Positions 26,603-36,352 of a DNA stretch of 48,804 nucleotides are shown here, in pieces. A model generated the notes under the pieces. That model ran no database searches. It was not told where the DNA came from and worked only from the letters and a program-made list of their open reading frames with translations. A program made the translations under genes and the position numbers. The stretch is from a virus. Positions within the stretch are counted from its first letter, which is position 1; each line of letters starts with the position of its first letter. The stretch covers positions 1 to 48,804 of IMG/VR virus record IMGVR_UViG_3300021379_001015. One strand, written 5' to 3'.

Positions 26603-29600
26603 TTAAAAGCTACCACCGTCTAGTGTATCAGTCCAAACTGGAGTTGCGTCACTGTCACTTGTTACTGTTAGTACTTGATAACTGACGCTTGCATCGCTAG
26701 TTCCTGCTGCATCAGTGACTTGTACTGGACTGTCTGCATTACCATACAAAATACCATCTTCAGTAAATTCACTTACACCTGTACCACCATACTGTACTTC
26801 AAGATCGTTATTTGTTAGTATTAGTGTTCCATCAACTGTTACGTCAATGTCAAATGTTGTGTTACCATTTACAGTGCCGCCTGTAAGTTTGTTTAGGTAT
26901 CTGTTTTCAACATAAGTTGCAACTGCTTTCTGTGTTGGAGCAGTATTGAAGTCTTGAGTACCAATACTTGATACCAAGTTTGCGTTGTCACTAACCTCTT
27001 TTAGTTCAACACCAACTGGTACGCCGTCTCTAATAAATGGACCAACACTGGTTAGACCTGACAAGTCAATTTCATTAGCATTCAGTGTAATAGCACCTGT
27101 TAGAGCATTAACACCAAAGAAGTTACCAACTCTAAAGTTACCAATTTGGTCCACTGTACCACCAGCAAACACTCTACCTTGATTACGTTCGATAATCTCT
27201 TGTTCTGGTATTGCTGTACCGCCAAAGAACGGAAGTGCATTGTAATCAACACCTGCACCCACATATTCAAAGGCATGACCTGATGTACTAATTGTACTCA
27301 CATTGTACAGAGCTGCTTTCTTATCAGTTGTAACACTTGTTAGTCCTGGGAAGATAGTAATTTCCGCTGTACCACCAAATTCTGCATTTAGATCATCAAT
27401 TGCTGATGTAACAATCGCTTCTTGATTACCTAGTATAATGTTTCTTTCACTATGATAAACTGCGCTTCCTAATTCGTGATTGTGAGGAACTTCATGCCAA
27501 CCTGTTGTTGTGTTTTCTAATACGCTTAGTGCAATTCTATCAACTAGTAGTTTGATATTATCGCCAACTGTGCTAGAAGCATCATCATTTGTTAAGAATA
27601 CTTGGTTTTCAAAGTTTGCATAACTCTTAGTTACAGGATCATTGGCTGCAATTTGTTTCATAATTGTGCCGAGATAATAATAGCTATATGCAGTTAAGTC
27701 ACTTTGATTTGGATAATTTGTACCACTTAGATTGTTTAAGATTGCTCCGCTGTAATATGCAAGTCCTGCTCTACGTGATTGTTTGTTACCACCGTACATG
27801 ATATCATAAATTACTGCATCAATAATATATCCTGTATCACGCTTACACTTGTCTATGTTGTATTCAAATCCTAAAATACTTTCGTTGATGTAGTCAATTG
27901 TACCTTGTTGGATATTTGCTTTTTGTGATAGCAAACCTGCTGCTGCTGATTTAGTTGATGCTGGAAGCCAACTGTAATCTGCTTCAATTTCGCCTGGAGT
28001 ACCAACTAGTGTTTGATTATCTACTGCATCTTTTACAATACCAATCAAATCAACTGCAATTGTACTTTCAACACTTGTACCATAATCGCCGCTTAGTACT
28101 TGGCTTTCGGTGTTGCCTGGCTGCGGTGTTACAGCAATACCTTGAATACAATCTTCTACCACATCTTGTAAGTGTGTGTATGCATCTACTGTGATATCTT
28201 TTTGTTCATTTGGCAGATAATTAGTAGTTCCTAAGAAGTATGCTCTTGTTGCAATCAATGTTGCAATATTACCTGTGTAAAGCAAATCATAAACTATAGC
28301 ATCAATAATCTGTCCTGTGTCTTCTTTACACTTGTCTTGATCATATGAGAATGCATTGTAAGTTGTTTCTAAGAATGTTATTGTGCCATCTACAATAGTT
28401 GATTTTTGAGCTTGTAAATTATCAATTGCTGCCTGTGCTCCTGCACTTGCCCAAGTTGTATCTGGATATGTAATACTGCTTGGCAACTGATCGCTACCAT
28501 TTTCAATTACATCCTGTATAATTTGTAGTAATGTTTCTGCTCTAGTTACTTCAGTTGCACTTGCTGCACCTGCTGTTGTATCTTGAGTTTCGACTGTTTG
28601 CTCAGGATCTGCTACAACAACGTCTAATAGCACATCTCCTAGTAATGTTTTAACCCATCCTAATGCTTGTGCTGTTTCTGTTTGTTGTCCGCTAACTTGA
28701 CTTGCAGTGCCAACATAATAACTTTGTGCAGCTGAGTATGTTGCTGCATTACCACCATAAAGAATATCATAAGTTAATGCATCTACAATATATTTTGTGT
28801 CTCTATTACACTTAGTTGCGTTAAATTCAAATGTTCTTGTGAAGGTAAAGTTAATATAGTCAATTACTAGGTTTTGGAAGTAACCTGTGTTGTTTGTTAA
28901 ACTTGTGAAGTCATTTTGTAAAGTTGAACTTGTCCAAGAAATATCTGTGTCAATATCTGCAGGTAGTCCATCTAAGTTGCCTGCATTAATAACATCTTCT
29001 ACAATTTGTATTAAGTTGTCTGCAACACCTGCTTCAATAGCACCTGCACTTGGTCTAGTTGTATCTTGCACAACTGTAACCTGTTCAAGTGTTGAGTGTG
29101 GAGTACCTTGGATAACGTCTGATAAAACATTTGCAAGTTCTTGATACGCTGCCACTGTTGCCGCTTGTTGTCCTGCACCTAATTGACTTGTTGTGCCTAC
29201 AAAATAGCTTTCAGCAGCTTGTTTAGTTGCCAAGTTACCTGGATATAGCAAGTCGTATGCAATAGCATCAACAATATACTTTACGTCTCTAGCACACTTG
29301 TCTTCATCAAATACCAGTGAAAGATAATTGTTTGTAACAAATGCTGTTGTTTCTGCTGCAATGAAGTCTCTGTTTGCTTGCAAATGTTCTACAGCAACAG
29401 GTTTGTTAGCATTTATACCACTATCTGGATAAACAATCGTATCTGCGGCTGTGTCTGTGCTGGTTTCACCGTTTTCAATAATATCAATAATTTCGTTAAA
29501 GCCTGCTCTAACTCTATTAACAAATAAACTTGATAAACGGAACATTTGTTCAATAATTTGATCACGCAAGTATTTTATAGCAAGAACAGTTTGCAAGTTT

Positions 29601-32600
29601 TGATCACTTAAAACATAACCACTATTTGCTCTTTGGTATGCTAATCCTGCTGTAACACTATTATAGTTTGTACCAATAGCACCATCATACGCAACTGCCT
29701 CTATCATAATGCCAACATCTCTACGACACTTAGCTTCATCGTATTCAAACGATTGGAAATTGTTAGCAATAAAGATACTGATGTTGGTTTGTACTAGCTC
29801 TTTGTTGCCCTTAATTGTGTTGTAGCCTTGGATTTTTTCCTGTGATGCATAAGTGATATTAGGAAGTTGTGTTGCTGGTAAATTGTCTAAATTACCGTTT
29901 GCAATTACTTGTGTAATAATATCAACTAATCCTTCAGCATCGTCAGCTTCTGTTGAGCTTGCTGGAGTGCCGCTTGTATCTTGGAATGCGCCATTGCCTG
30001 CAGATTTTACAACAGGCTGTTCGATTAGGATATCTCCTACGATATCTCTAAGTCTATCATATGCACCAGCTGTAGCTGCTTCTTCACTAGGCGAACCTAG
30101 TTGGCTAACACCATCTACAAAATAACTGTTGGCTACTGTAATTGTTGCACTGTTACCACCATACAAAATGTCATGGCATAATGCATCAACGATATAACCA
30201 ACATCACGCTCACATTTTGCACTATCATATGATAAACTTGGGAAGTTTACCGCAATCCAAGCAATCACTTCTGATATAATAAAGTTTTTATTTGCAATCA
30301 ATTGATTTTTAGCTTCTACAGCATTTGTTGTTGGTAGTACACCGGGTGTTGGAAATAACAATGGATCTGCTGCATCGTCTGTGCTTAGATTACCGTTTTC
30401 TAAGATATCAATAACTTCGTCAACCGAAGCATTAACAAGTGGTTCAACTACATCTGTTAGTCCTAAAAGCACAAGTTGCTTTTTAAGTTCTCTCAAAGAC
30501 GCACTTGTCTGAATTAATTGATTATCTTGTAAATTAGCATTACTTGCTCTTTGATATGCTAAGCCTGCTGTTACACTGTTGTAATTTGTTCCTAAAGTAA
30601 GGTCAAGTGCAACTGCATCCATTATCAAACCAATATCACGCTCACACTTGTCTCTATTGTATGAGAAGTTTTGATAGTTGTTCTGTATAAACGATACTGC
30701 TTCTGCTGCTAAGAAATCTCTGTTGGCTTGCAATTGATCTTTTGCTGCAATAGTTGCTGCTGTTGCACCAGTTGGATTAGTAAATGTCAAAGGATCAGCT
30801 GCTGTATCCGTGCTAACCACACCATTATTTAAAATATCAATTACTTCATCAAAGTTTGCTTCAACTGCTGTCTGTGTTGCAGTATCTCCTACTGTTGCAA
30901 TGCTTGCTTCGCCTTTTGCATAAGATAATGCTGCGGCAGTTTCTGCTAATTGATCTGCAATAACTTTTGCGCTATTTGCACGTTGATACGCTAAACCGTT
31001 TGTAACTGCATTATAGTTGGTGCCGAGTAGTGCATCATAACCAGCACCGTCGATAATGATACCTGTGTCTCTTTCACACTTGGCTTGGTCATATGTGAAG
31101 TTATTGTTGTTGATATATGCTACAACATCCTCTTGTAAGAACGCTCTGTTTGCAACAACTTGTGCATGAGCATTAATTAATTCTGTGCTTGCAGGACCCG
31201 GTGTAGGATACAAATTACCTTCACTTGGTTGTTGATCAAATTCAATTATGTTAAAGATGTCTTCAAATAAGTTAGTAACTTTTGTTTGGAATATTGCACT
31301 TCCATTTGATGCTGCTACTGCAAGATCGCCAGCGTGTCTCAATGCAATGATAGTTGCTGGTCTTTGCTCTGTATTTAGGTAAGCAACGTTTGCTCTGCTA
31401 TAACTTAATGCCGCTGTAATACTGTGATGGTTTGTATCAACTAGTGCATCTCGATAAACGGCATCAACTATATAACCTACATCACGCTTACATTTTTCAA
31501 CATCATAGGTTAAGGTAGGATTATTTGCTTTGTTGTAGTCAATAGCATCTTGTATGTAGTTTGGTACTTGTGAAAGCACTTGATTGGCTGCATCAACTTG
31601 TGGAATTGGTTCATCGCTAATGTCTGGATATCTTTTGGTTGCTAGATTTGTTAATGTTTGTTCATTAATAATTAACTCTAAGTTTTGAATCAATGCATCT
31701 AATTCACTAGCTTCAACTTGTGTGGCTGTACCACTTGAAAAATCTTGTGATTCCACATTTCCTGTGGTTGCTGTAACAGTAAATCCTCTAACAATACGTT
31801 GTACAATAAATCTTACTCTTGCAAATGCATCTTCAATAATTGCAATTTGTGCAGTTGTAAAGCCACTCCATGTTACCGCATTGAATATATATTTTGTTTC
31901 TTGTACTGTAGCAGTGTTGCCGCCATAAAGTATATCATATGATAGCGCATCAACTAGATTACTAACATAATCTTCCCATTCAGCTTGATCATATTCTATT
32001 GTGCCACCGTTTAAATCAACGTATGCAACCCAGTCTGCAATTATAAAATCTTTGTTTGCTTGCAATTGATTTTTTGCATCAACACCGTTTTGAGTAAATC
32101 CGCTATGTGTAGGATATAGACTAACAATACCTGTACTATCGCCGTCATCAACAACGTTTTTTAATGTGTTTATTGTTTCATCAACTGCCGCTTGAGCAGG
32201 ACCGTTTGCTGCAACAAAACTTAGATTTTTAAATTGTGTTCTAAGATATTCAAAACTAGATAACAACATGTCTCTAAAGCGAGGTCTGTATCTAAATTCT
32301 TGTGCTTGACGTACAACGTTGTGTGTTCCTCCGTGCGCAATATAGTATGACATTTCTGTTAATAATTGTGTCAAATCTTCTGTATATTGTGCTTGATTGT
32401 AACTTAATTCTGTAAATTGATCATTGATGTATGCACTTAACTCTTCGATAATAAAATCTCTATTGGCTAAAATATTGTCTTTTGCTTCGATTACTTCGCC
32501 GTCAATTGTGGTTAAATCGTTAAGTGTAGCAGCGTAGTCACTACCTAAATATTCTGTAGCACTACTGTCGCCTGCGTTTAATGTATCAACAATAACTGCA

Positions 32601-34195
32601 AATCTTTGATCAATTTCTTCTTTGAGAGCAAGATTTGTAGTTAATGCTTTCATTTCGTCTCGTGTTGCTTCAATACCGTAAATAGTAGGAGCCAACTGAT
32701 CTAAAATAACTTTTCTACTTGTGCTACGCAAATAGCTTGTTGCTGCGGCTGTACTTTGATAATATGTGCCAAACACAATATCACTAGTTACAGCATCAAT
32801 AATTCTGCGCACGTCTCTTTTACAGGTTTCAACATTATATGTAAAAGGATTTTCTGTAATTTCGTTAGCAGTGATGTAATAATATGTTTCGTCGCCTTCA
32901 AATTTGATAATACTACCAGTTTGCGGTTTGTCTCTCAAACTTGCAAGTTCAATACTGCTATTAGTTGATAGATTAACATCAGCAGTAGCATCAACACTTG
33001 CACCGCCGCCAGTGAATCTAACCTGTGGAATTTCGGTATATCCACTACCTTGATTGTCAATAGTGACAGCACTAACTGTTCCTGTTGTGATGTCAATTTG
33101 TGCAGTACCTTGTGCAGTTACACCGCCTGCACCAAGTGGTGGATCAAATGTAACAGTTGGTGCGCTGGTATAACCAATACCCGGAAAATCCATAGTAACA
33201 CTTGCTACTTTTGAGAAATAATCTTGTGTTGGAACAGCTTCAGTGTATGCAATTGGATAGAAGCCATCTGCTACAACACCTTCTGTACCAAAGTCACTAA
33301 CTGAGTTTGAAATACTTAGGTAACCACCTTTGGTAGTTAGGAAACCTACGCTACAGAAAACTGAGAAGCAACTAACAATCTGTGTATAACCAAAGTTTGT
33401 AATGTGGAAGCCAATACCACCTTGTGAAATCTGTGTAAATGCGTCTGCAACAAATGAGAATACAAGTGATGCAGGATCATACTCGTCGCCATCAACAAGT
33501 ATGCCGCCGCCTCCGCCTGTTAGATTAACTTGTTTTTCAACAGGAAGATCTGGATAGTCTGCAACTTGTAAAGGTCTTGCACCTGGTTCGATACCTTCAA
33601 TTTGAACTGTTTCAAATGGTGTAAATTCAGTACCGTCATTCAACCAAGGACCGTTCATGTTAGTACAGTTTTGTACGTACGGTGATGTTGTAACAAGTGC
33701 GCCTGGACGGATTCTTGCACACCAACCCGGATAACGTAGTCCTCTAAATGTCATTTGGAATAGATAACAACCGTTGCCCATAAAGAACAAATCATCTGTA
33801 TTGTTCTTAGGAAAAATTCTTGTGTTACGTAATTCGCCTTGTCCTGAAACAGTCACAAAGTCTCTAAGTGTAATAGGGTTATCTTCAACGTAATCACCAG
33901 GTGCAACAACAATTAAACTACCTTCAGGTGCTACTTCTGCTGCTTTTTTAATACTAGCAAACGCTCCGTTAGCATCTTGACTTCGGCCGTCATTGTTATC
34001 ACTGCCTTCTTCAGTAACATAATAAATGTTCTGTGTCTTTGGACCTGATGTACTACCATCAACAACAACGTCTGCGTCAATTCTAAATTGTTTGCCTTCG
34101 TCGAGATTCATTTCTATATTGCCATCTGCGGTCAATATAAAAGTATTGTCTCCTACTTTCCTTTGATGTAATGACTGTCTCTTTATAAAACTCAT
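26603..34195 (-). CDS. Giant repeat-rich fibre with beta-helix N-terminal domain
   Basis: The 2530-aa protein begins with a short attachment-like region, then a right-handed beta-helix segment (about residues 55-330: IYYVTEEGSDNNDGRS, IVVAPGDYVEDNPITLRDFV, QGGIGFHITNFGYTQIVSCF). The centre is about twelve tandem modules of 140-160 aa, each starting with a F-x-Y-x-x-x-KC-x-RD-x-x-x-IIDA-x-x-x-D motif. Two end types occur: YGGN..SYFVG or GTNYNSVTAGLAYQRAN. The C-terminal region has DYNALPFFGG and GRVFAGGTVDQIGNFRVG, paralogous to the middle of the 3181-aa fibre. There is no S74 domain. It is coupled to the upstream 110-aa gene (TAA adjacent to ATG). A structural adhesin role is inferred; no catalytic site is evident. 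Confidence 0.88.
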   Translation of the reverse strand: MSFIKRQSLHQRKVGDNTFILTADGNIEMNLDEGKQFRIDADVVVDGSTSGPKTQNIYYVTEEGSDNNDGRSQDANGAFASIKKAAEVAPEGSLIVVAPGDYVEDNPITLRDFVTVSGQGELRNTRIFPKNNTDDLFFMGNGCYLFQMTFRGLRYPGWCARIRPGALVTTSPYVQNCTNMNGPWLNDGTEFTPFETVQIEGIEPGARPLQVADYPDLPVEKQVNLTGGGGGILVDGDEYDPASLVFSFVADAFTQISQGGIGFHITNFGYTQIVSCFSVFCSVGFLTTKGGYLSISNSVSDFGTEGVVADGFYPIAYTEAVPTQDYFSKVASVTMDFPGIGYTSAPTVTFDPPLGAGGVTAQGTAQIDITTGTVSAVTIDNQGSGYTEIPQVRFTGGGASVDATADVNLSTNSSIELASLRDKPQTGSIIKFEGDETYYYITANEITENPFTYNVETCKRDVRRIIDAVTSDIVFGTYYQSTAAATSYLRSTSRKVILDQLAPTIYGIEATRDEMKALTTNLALKEEIDQRFAVIVDTLNAGDSSATEYLGSDYAATLNDLTTIDGEVIEAKDNILANRDFIIEELSAYINDQFTELSYNQAQYTEDLTQLLTEMSYYIAHGGTHNVVRQAQEFRYRPRFRDMLLSSFEYLRTQFKNLSFVAANGPAQAAVDETINTLKNVVDDGDSTGIVSLYPTHSGFTQNGVDAKNQLQANKDFIIADWVAYVDLNGGTIEYDQAEWEDYVSNLVDALSYDILYGGNTATVQETKYIFNAVTWSGFTTAQIAIIEDAFARVRFIVQRIVRGFTVTATTGNVESQDFSSGTATQVEASELDALIQNLELIINEQTLTNLATKRYPDISDEPIPQVDAANQVLSQVPNYIQDAIDYNKANNPTLTYDVEKCKRDVGYIVDAVYRDALVDTNHHSITAALSYSRANVAYLNTEQRPATIIALRHAGDLAVAASNGSAIFQTKVTNLFEDIFNIIEFDQQPSEGNLYPTPGPASTELINAHAQVVANRAFLQEDVVAYINNNNFTYDQAKCERDTGIIIDGAGYDALLGTNYNAVTNGLAYQRANSAKVIADQLAETAAALSYAKGEASIATVGDTATQTAVEANFDEVIDILNNGVVSTDTAADPLTFTNPTGATAATIAAKDQLQANRDFLAAEAVSFIQNNYQNFSYNRDKCERDIGLIMDAVALDLTLGTNYNSVTAGLAYQRASNANLQDNQLIQTSASLRELKKQLVLLGLTDVVEPLVNASVDEVIDILENGNLSTDDAADPLLFPTPGVLPTTNAVEAKNQLIANKNFIISEVIAWIAVNFPSLSYDSAKCERDVGYIVDALCHDILYGGNSATITVANSYFVDGVSQLGSPSEEAATAGAYDRLRDIVGDILIEQPVVKSAGNGAFQDTSGTPASSTEADDAEGLVDIITQVIANGNLDNLPATQLPNITYASQEKIQGYNTIKGNKELVQTNISIFIANNFQSFEYDEAKCRRDVGIMIEAVAYDGAIGTNYNSVTAGLAYQRANSGYVLSDQNLQTVLAIKYLRDQIIEQMFRLSSLFVNRVRAGFNEIIDIIENGETSTDTAADTIVYPDSGINANKPVAVEHLQANRDFIAAETTAFVTNNYLSLVFDEDKCARDVKYIVDAIAYDLLYPGNLATKQAAESYFVGTTSQLGAGQQAATVAAYQELANVLSDVIQGTPHSTLEQVTVVQDTTRPSAGAIEAGVADNLIQIVEDVINAGNLDGLPADIDTDISWTSSTLQNDFTSLTNNTGYFQNLVIDYINFTFTRTFEFNATKCNRDTKYIVDALTYDILYGGNAATYSAAQSYYVGTASQVSGQQTETAQALGWVKTLLGDVLLDVVVADPEQTVETQDTTAGAASATEVTRAETLLQIIQDVIENGSDQLPSSITYPDTTWASAGAQAAIDNLQAQKSTIVDGTITFLETTYNAFSYDQDKCKEDTGQIIDAIVYDLLYTGNIATLIATRAYFLGTTNYLPNEQKDITVDAYTHLQDVVEDCIQGIAVTPQPGNTESQVLSGDYGTSVESTIAVDLIGIVKDAVDNQTLVGTPGEIEADYSWLPASTKSAAAGLLSQKANIQQGTIDYINESILGFEYNIDKCKRDTGYIIDAVIYDIMYGGNKQSRRAGLAYYSGAILNNLSGTNYPNQSDLTAYSYYYLGTIMKQIAANDPVTKSYANFENQVFLTNDDASSTVGDNIKLLVDRIALSVLENTTTGWHEVPHNHELGSAVYHSERNIILGNQEAIVTSAIDDLNAEFGGTAEITIFPGLTSVTTDKKAALYNVSTISTSGHAFEYVGAGVDYNALPFFGGTAIPEQEIIERNQGRVFAGGTVDQIGNFRVGNFFGVNALTGAITLNANEIDLSGLTSVGPFIRDGVPVGVELKEVSDNANLVSSIGTQDFNTAPTQKAVATYVENRYLNKLTGGTVNGNTTFDIDVTVDGTLILTNNDLEVQYGGTGVSEFTEDGILYGNADSPVQVTDAAGTSDASVSYQVLTVTSDSDATPVWTDTLDGGSF
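27450..32880 (-). repeat. About twelve tandem KC-x-RD modules in the 2530-aa fibre
   Basis: Codons for the KC-x-RD core lie near 27846, 28326, 28806, 29293, 29727, 30210, 30640, 31073 and 31490, with degenerate copies near 31975 and 32390 and another near 32820. Spacings cluster at about 430 and 483 bp, matching the two module types. Three related modules occur in the 3181-aa fibre. Confidence 0.8.
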
Positions 34196-34528
34196 TTAAA
34201 CTTCCAAAAAACTCAATGTTGCTGATAAAACTGTAGGTGATCCACCTACACATACGACTGTGTCGCCTTCTTCTAAAATCAATCTTTCAGTTGAAAACGT
34301 AAATGTATCTGCACTATCAATTGGTAAATCATTGATAATACGATTTGCATCTGATTTAGATTGACCATCGGGTATAACATGCACATCTACTTGCGTATCA
34401 TTTACTCCACTTCCATCATTTACACCATTGTTGCAAATTAGTAGTGTTGTTAGTGCATATTTTTTGCCAGCAGGAACAGTGAGTAACGTTGTGTCAGTTG
34501 TTGCTATTGTTGCATTTACTATTGCCAT
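34196..34528 (-). CDS. Small beta-rich virion/fibre-associated protein
   Basis: The 110-aa protein begins MAIVNATIATTDTTLLTVPAG and is almost entirely beta strand (YALTTLLICNNGV, VDVHVIPDGQ, TFTFSTERLILEEGDTVVCVGG). This resembles small decoration or fibre-accessory proteins of T4-like marine phages. It lies between two fibre genes in the same operon and its stop directly abuts the giant fibre ATG. No signal peptide or catalytic motif is visible, and the exact role is not known to me. Confidence 0.7.
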   Translation of the reverse strand: MAIVNATIATTDTTLLTVPAGKKYALTTLLICNNGVNDGSGVNDTQVDVHVIPDGQSKSDANRIINDLPIDSADTFTFSTERLILEEGDTVVCVGGSPTVLSATLSFLEV

Positions 34529-34537
34529 CTTTATTCC

Positions 34538-35593
34538 TTAAAAAATTATACTATAAAGCAGAGCTTTGTTTCTGCTTACAAATTCGTCTTGTGTTCCGTC
34601 TTGGTTTGTAAAATACAATCCAGTTCCGCCATCGCCTAAGGCTTTACTGTAAAGTGTGATACCTTCTGAGGGTGGATCTGCAGGGTCTGATTCTAACAAA
34701 AAGTTTTGATAACCATCAATTTCAACTTGACCGGTGCCGCTACCTCTAAGTCTAATTGCAGTATTAATACCATTACTTGTAATAACACCAACATCACCTG
34801 GATCAGAAATAAATCTCAAGTTACCAATTTCAACTCTGGTATCATAAAAGTTTGTGTAATTTACACCATCAAGTGTAATAACAACTTTTGTATCTCCGCC
34901 GTCGATATCAGCATCAAAAATTTCTACACTACTGTCATCTTTAGCAATCTTAGGTTGGAAGAAATTTGTATGATAACTATCAACATATTCTACCAAACTC
35001 TTTGCACTAACCAATGCATCATTTTTACCTGCTTGCACAGGACCTGCACTAAAGTTGATTTCTAAATCAAGCAAATCAGTTGGATTATCGTAAAGGAAAA
35101 CTTGTCTTTCATAATTGGTTACACCTGTAACTGTTACAGTACCTGTGCCTTGTCCAATTAAGTACAAGTCTTCGTTTGTATCAGTGATAATACTACTTGT
35201 ATGAATACCTTTGTATTCGCCATTTCCTAAACCAAAGTAAAATGCTCCTGGATCTACACCGCCTGAATCAAAACCGTCAAGGTCTTCATCATAAAAGATT
35301 CTAGCATCTACTAGTTCTCCAGGACCTCTACTGATAATAATACCAGCACCGCGATTATATCCATCTAATAGATCTTTAATACCACCTACAGTTTCGTTTT
35401 TGTTTATTGTGAACGTTTTGTCACCAATAGCAACTTCTGTTGATTCAACAGTTGTTGTTACACCTAATACATCTAAGTCACCTTTTACAGTAACTTTACC
35501 TACAGCATTACCTGTGTCAAAAACGATTTCTCCAGCGTCATTGACTTCGATTGTGTATTTGTCTGCACCTATACGATTGAAACGTTCAGCCAT
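34538..35593 (-). CDS. Tail fibre-like structural protein
   Basis: The 351-aa protein contains VKGDLDVLGVTTTVESTEVAIGDKTF near the N-terminus, a fibre-shaft motif (also present in the 3181-aa fibre as a GDLTVNGTTTTLDTTTL stretch). Further on are GIIISRGPGELVDARIFYDED, GAFYFGLGNGEYKGI and IRLRGSGTGQVEIDG. The product is probably a trimeric, beta-rich fibre segment or a connector to the baseplate. No S74 or enzymatic domain is present. It is second in the fibre operon, 11 nt after the 120-aa gene, with a GGAG ribosome site. Its exact place in the virion is unknown. Confidence 0.8.
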   Translation of the reverse strand: MAERFNRIGADKYTIEVNDAGEIVFDTGNAVGKVTVKGDLDVLGVTTTVESTEVAIGDKTFTINKNETVGGIKDLLDGYNRGAGIIISRGPGELVDARIFYDEDLDGFDSGGVDPGAFYFGLGNGEYKGIHTSSIITDTNEDLYLIGQGTGTVTVTGVTNYERQVFLYDNPTDLLDLEINFSAGPVQAGKNDALVSAKSLVEYVDSYHTNFFQPKIAKDDSSVEIFDADIDGGDTKVVITLDGVNYTNFYDTRVEIGNLRFISDPGDVGVITSNGINTAIRLRGSGTGQVEIDGYQNFLLESDPADPPSEGITLYSKALGDGGTGLYFTNQDGTQDEFVSRNKALLYSIIF

Positions 35594-35604
35594 CTAAGTG
35601 CTCC

Positions 35605-35967
35605 TTAAATAGCTGTTAAACGTAAAACTGTATCGGTTGAATCGTCTTCTAAATCCCAAGTGTAACGATTGCTATCAAAATCTACTGCTGTTCTGTTGAA
35701 TAGTTTTTTGATAACTCTGCGCACTCCGCCGGCATCAAAACCTTCGATAACCATTTCGCCTGCTGCTACACTATCAGTTGCTTTGTTAACCAAACGGCAA
35801 ACTGCTGTTGCTGTAGCACCGTTGTTTGACACTGTGAACTTGTTTGTTCCTCTTTGGTCTACAATGTATGCTTGCTCGTCAATACCGCCGCCAACATATG
35901 CACGTACTGTGATATTCGTTGCGTCAGCCGGATCTCCGAAATTTCTTTTATTTACTGGACGTCCCAT
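35605..35967 (-). CDS. Small conserved virion protein at the head of the fibre operon
   Basis: The 120-aa protein starts MGRPVNKRNFGDPAD, an N-terminus I recall in marine T4-like virion proteins (MARPxNKRYFG type). It continues with AYVGGGIDEQAYIVDQRGTNKFTV and ends in a WDLEDDSTDTVLRLTAI strand. It is beta-rich with no catalytic motif. It is the first gene after the GATAAATA late promoter at 36053-36060 and has a strong AAAGGAG site 8 nt before the ATG. Confidence 0.75.
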   Translation of the reverse strand: MGRPVNKRNFGDPADATNITVRAYVGGGIDEQAYIVDQRGTNKFTVSNNGATATAVCRLVNKATDSVAAGEMVIEGFDAGGVRRVIKKLFNRTAVDFDSNRYTWDLEDDSTDTVLRLTAI

Positions 35968-36052
35968 TTGTTTCTCCTTTGTTACGTTCTAAGTAATACG
36001 CGGTTGGTCTTCCGCATAAGTCCTCATCTAGAGGTTCTCTCTATGACAATAG

Positions 36053-36060
36053 TATTTATC
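36053..36060 (-). promoter_or_regulatory. Late promoter of the fibre operon (GATAAATA)
   Basis: The minus strand reads GATAAATACTATTGTC. The leader of about 80 nt contains two small hairpins (CCTC/GAGG near 36022-36034 and GCGG/CCGC near 36001-36016) ahead of AAAGGAG. It lies 30 nt after the ncRNA terminator. Confidence 0.62.
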
Positions 36061-36090
36061 AAATTAAATAAAATGGGTTATAATGTCCGT

Positions 36091-36123
36091 AAAAAAAGGC
36101 CTGCAATTATGTTGCAGACCTTT
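36091..36123 (-). terminator. Rho-independent terminator of the orphan RNA
   Basis: On the minus strand an AAAGGTCTGCAA arm pairs with TTGCAGGCCTTT (one mismatch, 5-nt loop), followed by an uninterrupted seven-T run. It is one of the strongest intrinsic terminators in the window and does not follow a protein gene. Confidence 0.88.
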
Positions 36124-36346
36124 CTCTATTAATGTGATAGGTAGGACTAAGGATTACCTACAAGTGCCGTGACATATCCTGTCTACATAACTAGCACAAC
36201 CTCACAATAGAATGGTTAGTTCTACTTTCTCTGCAACGCCTTGTCTCCAAGGTCTTACAGCGCCACCATAGCGTGTGAGTCAAGTTAATGCCTATGTGAA
36301 GCATCGTTTCCTTGCACTATCTAACTCGGACCGTCGTCTTTGTTAT
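36091..36346 (-). ncRNA. Orphan structured RNA, about 250 nt
   Basis: This is the only long stretch without a plausible protein gene. It has a sigma70-type promoter at one end and an intrinsic terminator at the other. Several helices can be drawn on the minus-strand RNA. A 10-bp helix with a 3-nt bulge (36202-36211 with 36125-36137) closes a three-way junction. That junction holds hairpins at 36164-36197 (GUGC/GCAC and inner GACA/UGUC) and 36141-36161 (GUAGG/CCUAC). A separate hairpin at 36231-36260 has a CCUUG/CAAGG stem capped by a GAGA (GNRA) tetraloop. GUUAG (36321-36325) can pair with CUAAC (36215-36219) to enclose the 5' domain. I do not recognise a known family; tRNA, tmRNA and RNase P RNA hallmarks are absent. 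Start and function are inferred. Confidence 0.7.
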
Positions 36347-36352
36347 GTACTT

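Noticed and set aside
36091-36346. The structured RNA as tRNA, tmRNA, RNase P RNA, a group I intron or a riboswitch
   Set aside because: No T-loop GTTCRA, no CCA-type acceptor, no conserved RNase P core, no intron catalytic core, and no glnA- or SAM-type motif that I can recognise. It also has its own terminator rather than leading into a gene.
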